DNA of 17,517 nucleotides from an uncultured Eubacteriales bacterium. GTDB taxonomy: Bacteria > Bacillota > Clostridia > Christensenellales > Aristaeellaceae. Shown in pieces: positions 13,587 to 17,517 of this stretch. The notes beneath the pieces were generated by a model. The model made no database searches and was not told the origin of the DNA. It worked only from the letters and a program-made list of their open reading frames with translations. Made by a program: the position numbers and the translations under genes. The first letter of the stretch is position 1, and each line of letters opens with the position of its first letter. The DNA lies in the NCBI GenBank assembly GCA_900553265.1, contig USDD01000061.1, forward strand, positions 1 through 17,517, in the 5' to 3' direction.

Positions 13587-14984
13587 ATGACGGAGACAAT
13601 TTCGGCGCCGGTGGGTTCGAAGGCGGAGAAGAAGTCCTTCTATCGCATGGTTTTCCGGCTGGCGCTGCCCATCGCATTGCAGAATCTCATCAACACCGCG
13701 CTCAGCTCTGCCGACGTGGTGATGCTCAACTACGTCAGCCAGGAGGCGCTGGCCGCCGTTTCGCTGGCGACGAACATCTCGTTCATCCTCGGCTCGGTCT
13801 ATTTCGGCATGTCCTCGGGCGCGTCGGTGCTGATCTCCCAGTACTGGGGCAAGCGGGACTACGACACCATCGAGCGCGTGATGGGCATCGCCTTCCGCAT
13901 TTCCATGACCGTGGCGCTGGTGTTCGCGGTGGCGGCGACGCTGTTTCCCGCGGCGCTGATGCGGCTGTACACCGGCGACGAAAAGCTCATCGTGGAGGGA
14001 ACGACCTATCTGCGCGTGGTGGGCGTGTCGTTTCTGTTCATGGGCGTTTCGATGATGTATCTGAACATGATGCGCGCCATGGAGCGCGTGGTGCTCAGCA
14101 CGGCGACGTACTTCATATCGTTCATTACCAACGTGATATTGAACGCCTTCTTCATCTTCGTGATGCACATGGGCGTGCTGGGCGTGGCGCTGGCGACGAC
14201 CATCGCGCGCTTCGTGGAGATGGCCATCTGCATCGTGGACGGGCGGCGCAGCTGCGGCGTTCGCTTCCGCATGAAGTATCTGTTTGAGAAGAACGCGCTG
14301 CTGATGAAGGACTTCATCAGGCTGGCGCTGCCGTCCATGGGCAACGAGATCATCTGGGGACTGGGCTTTTCCATGTACTCGGTCATCCTCGGCCATCTGA
14401 GCAGCGACGCGGTGGCGGCCAACTCCATCGTCTCCGTGGTGCGCAATCTGGCCACGGTGGTGGGCTTCGGTCTGGCCAACGGCGCGGCCATCGTCATCGG
14501 AAAGGCCATCGGCGAAAACCGGGGCGACACGGTGAAGCTCTACGCCCGGCGGATGCTGAAGGTCACGGGCATTTCGGCGCTGGCCGCCGCGGTGATCATC
14601 GTGCTGGTGCGGCCGCTGATCCTGTCCTTTGCGAGCGAGCTGACCGAGACGGCCCACGGCTATCTGAGCACCATGCTGTGGATCAACACCTATTATTCCG
14701 CGGGCATGATCCTGAACACCTTCCTGATCTGCGGCGTGTTCCGCGCCGGCGGCGACGCGAAGTACGGCTTCGTGGCCGACACCATCGCCATGTGGTGCGT
14801 GTTCGTGCCGCTGGGCTTCCTGTGCGGCTACGTGCTCAGGCTGCCCGTGATGTGGGTCTATTTCGTGATCTGTCTGGACGAATCGTGCAAGTTCCCGGTG
14901 TTCTTCTATCACTATCTCAGGAGGAACTGGGCGCGGAACATCACCCGCGACTTCCCCGCCGAGGTTCAGCCGCAGAAGTCTTAG
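13587..14984 (+). CDS. MATE family multidrug/metabolite efflux transporter
   Basis: This is a 465-residue membrane protein. The ATG at 13587 is chosen because AGGAGG lies 10 bases upstream. The frame stays open further upstream, but only through non-membrane sequence inside the leader. About 12 hydrophobic segments fall in two halves. The first half begins MVFRLALPIALQNLINTALS and ADVVMLNYVSQEALAAVSLA, the usual MATE opening with the Gly/Ser-rich helix SVYFGMSSGASVLISQYWGK. The second half repeats the plan from FIRLALPSMGNEIIWG. MATE proteins export drugs or small metabolites by Na+ or H+ antiport. The substrate is not predictable here. Length and architecture are normal. The gene has its own promoter and no clear terminator before the AI-2E gene, which nevertheless has its own promoter. 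Confidence 0.93.
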   Translation: MTETISAPVGSKAEKKSFYRMVFRLALPIALQNLINTALSSADVVMLNYVSQEALAAVSLATNISFILGSVYFGMSSGASVLISQYWGKRDYDTIERVMGIAFRISMTVALVFAVAATLFPAALMRLYTGDEKLIVEGTTYLRVVGVSFLFMGVSMMYLNMMRAMERVVLSTATYFISFITNVILNAFFIFVMHMGVLGVALATTIARFVEMAICIVDGRRSCGVRFRMKYLFEKNALLMKDFIRLALPSMGNEIIWGLGFSMYSVILGHLSSDAVAANSIVSVVRNLATVVGFGLANGAAIVIGKAIGENRGDTVKLYARRMLKVTGISALAAAVIIVLVRPLILSFASELTETAHGYLSTMLWINTYYSAGMILNTFLICGVFRAGGDAKYGFVADTIAMWCVFVPLGFLCGYVLRLPVMWVYFVICLDESCKFPVFFYHYLRRNWARNITRDFPAEVQPQKS

Positions 14985-15006
14985 CACAGGCTGTATGCCC
15001 AAAATG

Positions 15007-15035
15007 TTTACAACGGCGGCCAAAACGGATATAAT
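15007..15035 (+). promoter_or_regulatory. Sigma-A-type promoter for the AI-2E family gene
   Basis: TTTACA (15007-15012), 17-base spacer, perfect TATAAT (15030-15035). The predicted start near 15042 gives a leader of about 22 bases. Confidence 0.85.
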
Positions 15036-15063
15036 AGAACAAATCCACCAATGAAGAGGAGGC

Positions 15064-16368
15064 ATGGAAAGTAACGTGTTTCGAGAAAAATACCGGACGC
15101 AGATCGTATGGGGCGTCACCGTGCTGGTGCTGCTGGTGCTGGCCATCAGCTGCTATTTTCTGTTTCTGCGCATGGACGACATGGCGAAGCTCGTCCGCAC
15201 CGTGACCGGCGTGCTCACGCCGCTCTCCTTCGGTCTGGTCATCGCCTATCTGCTGGACTCCATGGTCGCCGCGTTCACGCGGCTGCTGGGCAAGATTCCG
15301 CGTCCGAAGAAGTGGAACGCGGTTCGGCTGGGCAAATTCCACCGCGGACTGTCCATTCTGATCAGCGAGGTGCTGCTGCTGGTGCTGATTGCGGCCATGA
15401 TCGGCTCGATTATCCCCCAGCTGATCGATAGCCTGATGACCATCATCTCCAATATCGACGTGTACGCCGCCAATCTGGAGCGCTGGGGCAAGCCGCTGCT
15501 GGACGAGTATCCCGAGATTGCGCCCTATGTCATGGATCAGTACACGAAGCTCGAGGCGCTGGTGAAGGAGTATCTGCAAAACGACCTGCTGACGCTGATC
15601 GGCACCGTAACCAACGGGCTGTTCGAGGCGGGCACCTACGTCTACAACTTCCTGCTGGGACTGATCGTGTCCATCTATCTGCTGGCCAGCAAGGGACGGC
15701 TCATCAGCCATTTCAAGAAGCTGCTCTATGCCGTGCTCCGGCCCTCGGCGGCCAACCGCGCGCTGTCGGCAGGGCGCTACACCAACCGGGTGTTCAAGGG
15801 CTTCCTGGTGGGCAAGATCGTGGACTCGGCCATCATCGGCGTGCTGTGCTTCTTCGGCACCACGCTTCTGAACATTCCCTATTCGCTGCTCATCAGCATC
15901 GTGGTGGGCGTAACCAACGTCATTCCCTACTTCGGGCCGTTCATCGGCGCGATTCCCACGGCGCTGCTGGTGCTGATGCTCAACCCCTACAAGTGTCTGG
16001 TGTTCGTCATCTTCGTCATCGTCCTTCAGCAGCTGGACGGCAACGTCATCGGCCCGCGCATTCTGGGCAACACCACCGGCGTGTCGTCGCTGGGCGTGCT
16101 GATCTCCATTCTCGTGGGCGGCGGGCTGTTCGGCCTGATGGGCATGGTTCTGTGCGTGCCCACCTACGCGGTGATCTACACGCTGATCAAGCGCATGGCC
16201 GAGCGCCGGCTGCGCAAGCGCAACCTGCCCACCGACGGCGAGACCTATCTGACGCTGGAGAAGATCGAGCCGGAGAGCGGCAGGGCCGTGGCCATGGACG
16301 CGGACAGCGCGGCCGGCGGCGCGGGCGAATCGCTGCTCAAGCGCGCGCTGGGCCGGAAAAAGAAATAA
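15064..16368 (+). CDS. AI-2E family transporter (membrane permease)
   Basis: This 434-residue protein belongs to the AI-2E/UPF0118 family. Two N-terminal membrane helices (about 15-35 and 45-70) precede a soluble helical segment. Six or so more helices follow in the C-terminal half. The family signatures NVIPYFGPFIGAIPT and QQLDGNVIGPRI are clear. Members have been linked to autoinducer-2 export or Na+/H+ antiport, so the substrate is open. A cytoplasmic C-terminal tail of about 55 residues is polar and ends in a Lys/Arg cluster. Start choice: AGGAGG (15057-15062) is only one base from the ATG at 15064, which is too close for normal initiation. GTG at 15076 is 13 bases away, rather far. I keep ATG, but the first four residues are uncertain. 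It is followed by a strong hairpin. Confidence 0.9.
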   Translation: MESNVFREKYRTQIVWGVTVLVLLVLAISCYFLFLRMDDMAKLVRTVTGVLTPLSFGLVIAYLLDSMVAAFTRLLGKIPRPKKWNAVRLGKFHRGLSILISEVLLLVLIAAMIGSIIPQLIDSLMTIISNIDVYAANLERWGKPLLDEYPEIAPYVMDQYTKLEALVKEYLQNDLLTLIGTVTNGLFEAGTYVYNFLLGLIVSIYLLASKGRLISHFKKLLYAVLRPSAANRALSAGRYTNRVFKGFLVGKIVDSAIIGVLCFFGTTLLNIPYSLLISIVVGVTNVIPYFGPFIGAIPTALLVLMLNPYKCLVFVIFVIVLQQLDGNVIGPRILGNTTGVSSLGVLISILVGGGLFGLMGMVLCVPTYAVIYTLIKRMAERRLRKRNLPTDGETYLTLEKIEPESGRAVAMDADSAAGGAGESLLKRALGRKKK

Positions 16369-16374
16369 CGCAAT

Positions 16375-16410
16375 GCGGCCCCGGAGGAAAGCTCCGGGGC
16401 CGCAGGCATT
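16375..16410 (+). terminator. Strong hairpin after the AI-2E gene
   Basis: A perfect 12-bp GC-rich stem (16375-16386 with 16392-16403) has a GAAAG loop. Only a weak T-containing tail (GCATTCTT) follows, so termination may be partial. Confidence 0.65.
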
Positions 16411-16438
16411 CTTAACAGAGATTCTTTTCCAAAGGGGC

Positions 16439-16467
16439 TTGACGGATACAGATTTTGATGGTATTAT
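16439..16467 (+). promoter_or_regulatory. Strong sigma-A-type promoter for the DUF4198-like gene
   Basis: TTGACG (16439-16444), 17-base spacer, TATTAT (16462-16467). The predicted start near 16474 leaves a leader of about 119 bases with marked secondary structure. Confidence 0.88.
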
Positions 16468-16476
16468 ACATTCAGT

Positions 16477-16533
16477 AAAAGCCATCTAACTGGCGTTTTT
16501 TCAAGGTTCATGGTTAGATACATCTAACCATGA
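16477..16533 (+). promoter_or_regulatory. Leader with attenuator-like hairpin and 12-bp palindrome
   Basis: GCCA-TCTAAC-TGGC (16481-16494), preceded by AAAA and followed by GTTTTTT, looks like a small intrinsic terminator. Next, TCATGGTTAGAT (16508-16519) and its exact reverse complement (16522-16533) form a near-perfect palindrome. The ATCTAAC of the first loop is complementary to GTTAGAT in the palindrome's left arm, so the two folds can exclude each other. It could be an attenuator, or the palindrome could be a protein operator. Confidence 0.5.
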
Positions 16534-16592
16534 GTGGCGGCAGAGGAGCTTTTGCTGCATCGGTTTTCCCATATTGACTGGAGGTGTTTGTT

Positions 16593-17339
16593 TTGAAGAA
16601 GACACGATTCATTTCCCTTGTGACGCTTCTCGCGGTATGCGCAATGGCGCTGCCCGGCACGGCGATGGCGCATGGCGCGTGGTTTGCGCGGCGCTCCGAC
16701 CGCATACAGCTCGTGTGCGGCGAGGGCTGGAAGGACAACGCCTACGATCCCGACGGCCTGACCACCATCAAGGGCTACGACGCGGATTATGCGGACGTGG
16801 CCGTCGAGCCGATCAAGGGCGAGGACTATCTGTACATCGAGCCGAGCGACGATCTGGCCGCGGTGTATCTGGAGCTGGACTACGGCTACTGGAGCAACAA
16901 CACCGATGGCGAGTGGATTCCCAAGCCCATGGACGAGGTGGAGGGCTCCACCATCGGCACGCACGCGCTCAAATACAGCATGAATTACTTCAAGCCCGTC
17001 ACCGAGGTGAAGGCGCTGGACGGCGTGCTGTATCAGTTTGTGCCCGGCGTGGATCCCTCCACGCTGAACGTGGGCGACGAGTTTACCGTGCAGCTGCTCA
17101 ATAACGGCGAGCCCATGGCCGACGTCGATATCATTCCGGACGTGCTCAATCACCACACGGAAACCATCAAGACCGACGAAAACGGCATGGCAACCGTGAC
17201 CGCGTCCAACGGCGGACTGAATGTGATCGGCTGCGAAATGGTGGTGCCCTATGAAAACGAAGGCGTTGACCAGAAGGCCACCCGCTCCAAGGTATTTGTC
17301 AGCCTGAGCTTTACGCTGTATCCCGAAGAGGAGGATTAA
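16593..17339 (+). CDS. Secreted DUF4198-like protein
   Basis: This is a 248-residue protein. I choose TTG at 16593 because GGAGG (16580-16584) sits 8 bases upstream. A GTG at 16584 in the same frame overlaps that site and cannot be used. Residues 1-26 are a signal peptide (MKKTRFISLV..., cut after TAMA), so the mature protein starts with His (HGAW). The body fits the DUF4198/COG5266 pattern: an N-terminal HG.W segment, PVTEVKALDGVLYQFVPGVDP (135-155), then a beta-sandwich with VGDEFTVQLLNNGEPMADVD and TDENGMATV. In that group some members are periplasmic proteins tied to Ni/Co uptake. An N-terminal His plus H124, H187 and H188 could bind metal (inference). No metal transporter is nearby. It is regulated through a structured leader and ends at a strong terminator. 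The alternative is a generic Ig-like secreted protein. Confidence 0.82.
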   Translation: MKKTRFISLVTLLAVCAMALPGTAMAHGAWFARRSDRIQLVCGEGWKDNAYDPDGLTTIKGYDADYADVAVEPIKGEDYLYIEPSDDLAAVYLELDYGYWSNNTDGEWIPKPMDEVEGSTIGTHALKYSMNYFKPVTEVKALDGVLYQFVPGVDPSTLNVGDEFTVQLLNNGEPMADVDIIPDVLNHHTETIKTDENGMATVTASNGGLNVIGCEMVVPYENEGVDQKATRSKVFVSLSFTLYPEEED

Positions 17340-17359
17340 TTCGAAGCTTTGAATGCCCG

Positions 17360-17390
17360 GCCGGCGCTGCCAAGCAGCGTCGGCTTTTTT
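17360..17390 (+). terminator. Intrinsic terminator of the DUF4198-like gene
   Basis: An 11-bp stem (17360-17370 with 17374-17384, one G-U pair) has a CAA loop and is followed by six T (17385-17390). Confidence 0.93.
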
Positions 17391-17419
17391 ATCCACAGTT
17401 TATCCGTCGTTGTGGAAAA
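17389..17419. other. Two DnaA-box-like sequences before an A-rich tract
   Basis: TTATCCACA at 17389-17397 is a perfect consensus DnaA box. TTTTCCACA on the minus strand (17419-17411) fits TTWTNCACA. A degraded box, TTATCCGTC, lies at 17400-17408. An A-rich tract follows (17416-17437). The first box overlaps the end of the terminator, so chance is possible. Confidence 0.45.
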
Positions 17420-17442
17420 TAAAAAAAATTTCAAAAACCCGG

Positions 17443-17471
17443 TTGACAAACGTGCTTTCCTATGGTATGCT
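17443..17471 (+). promoter_or_regulatory. Strong promoter for a gene beyond the right edge
   Basis: TTGACA (17443-17448), 17-base spacer, TATGCT (17466-17471). The predicted start is near 17478. No start codon with a ribosome site is seen before the window ends. Confidence 0.8.
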
Positions 17472-17503
17472 TTATCACGTTAAAGCGATAGCACATTAAA
17501 GCG
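17469..17503 (+). promoter_or_regulatory. Operator-like repeats at the right-edge promoter
   Basis: GCTTTA (17469-17474) and TAAAGC (17481-17486) form an inverted repeat over the -10 and start site. CAC(G/A)TTAAAGCG occurs twice as a direct repeat (17476-17487 and 17492-17503), 16 bases apart. The position suits a repressor site. Confidence 0.4.
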
Positions 17504-17517
17504 AACCATCCGGACTC

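Noticed and set aside
13299..16485. Long minus-strand frames (13299-15146 and 14941-16485) over MATE and AI-2E
   Set aside because: His/Arg/Gln-rich shadows of two clear membrane-protein genes.

Overview
The window looks like a chromosome segment of a high-GC, Gram-positive anaerobe of the Bacillota (Clostridia), probably from a gut or rumen. The evidence is strong AGGAGG ribosome binding sites, sigma-A-type promoters with 17-base spacers, intrinsic terminators, classical Sec signal peptides, and gut-type gene families (Cys/His repeat secreted proteins, GH125, GH106, MATE, AI-2E). No taxonomic marker was seen, so the assignment is an inference.

Layout. (1) Positions 1-7079 are all on the minus strand: a very large Cys/His-repeat secreted protein that runs off the left edge, a small secreted protein, a secreted beta-helix protein with a Gly/Pro/Gln repeat stalk, and a GT4 glycosyltransferase. 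Each appears to be its own transcription unit. The three that show a clear promoter share a TTGCAA -35 box. (2) Positions 7224-12029 are on the plus strand: a GH106-type glycoside hydrolase, greA with its own promoter, and a GH125 exo-alpha-1,6-mannosidase. (3) Positions 12124-13374 hold a decayed locus. An AraC-family regulator (minus) has lost its N-terminus and carries an in-frame TGA. It abuts the C-terminal remnant of a large glycoside hydrolase (plus). The two were probably a divergent regulator/enzyme pair collapsed by one deletion. (4) Positions 13466-16368 hold a MATE efflux pump and an AI-2E-family permease, each with a good promoter. (5) Positions 16439-17339 hold a secreted DUF4198-like protein behind a structured leader. 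(6) The right edge has two DnaA-box-like sequences, an A-rich tract, and a strong promoter overlapped by an operator-like palindrome, firing out of the window.

Together the intact genes describe a cell surface and glycan-handling region: secreted repeat and beta-helix proteins, a membrane or surface glycosyltransferase, and two glycosidases (mannoside- and probably rhamnoside-directed). The regulator that may once have controlled a neighbouring enzyme is broken. I found no tRNA, rRNA, CRISPR array, transposase or phage gene. The most distinctive items are the Cys/His super-repeat protein, the deletion scar at about 12,830, the structured leader of the DUF4198 gene, the nested inverted repeat at 2650-2795, and the possible origin-like right edge.
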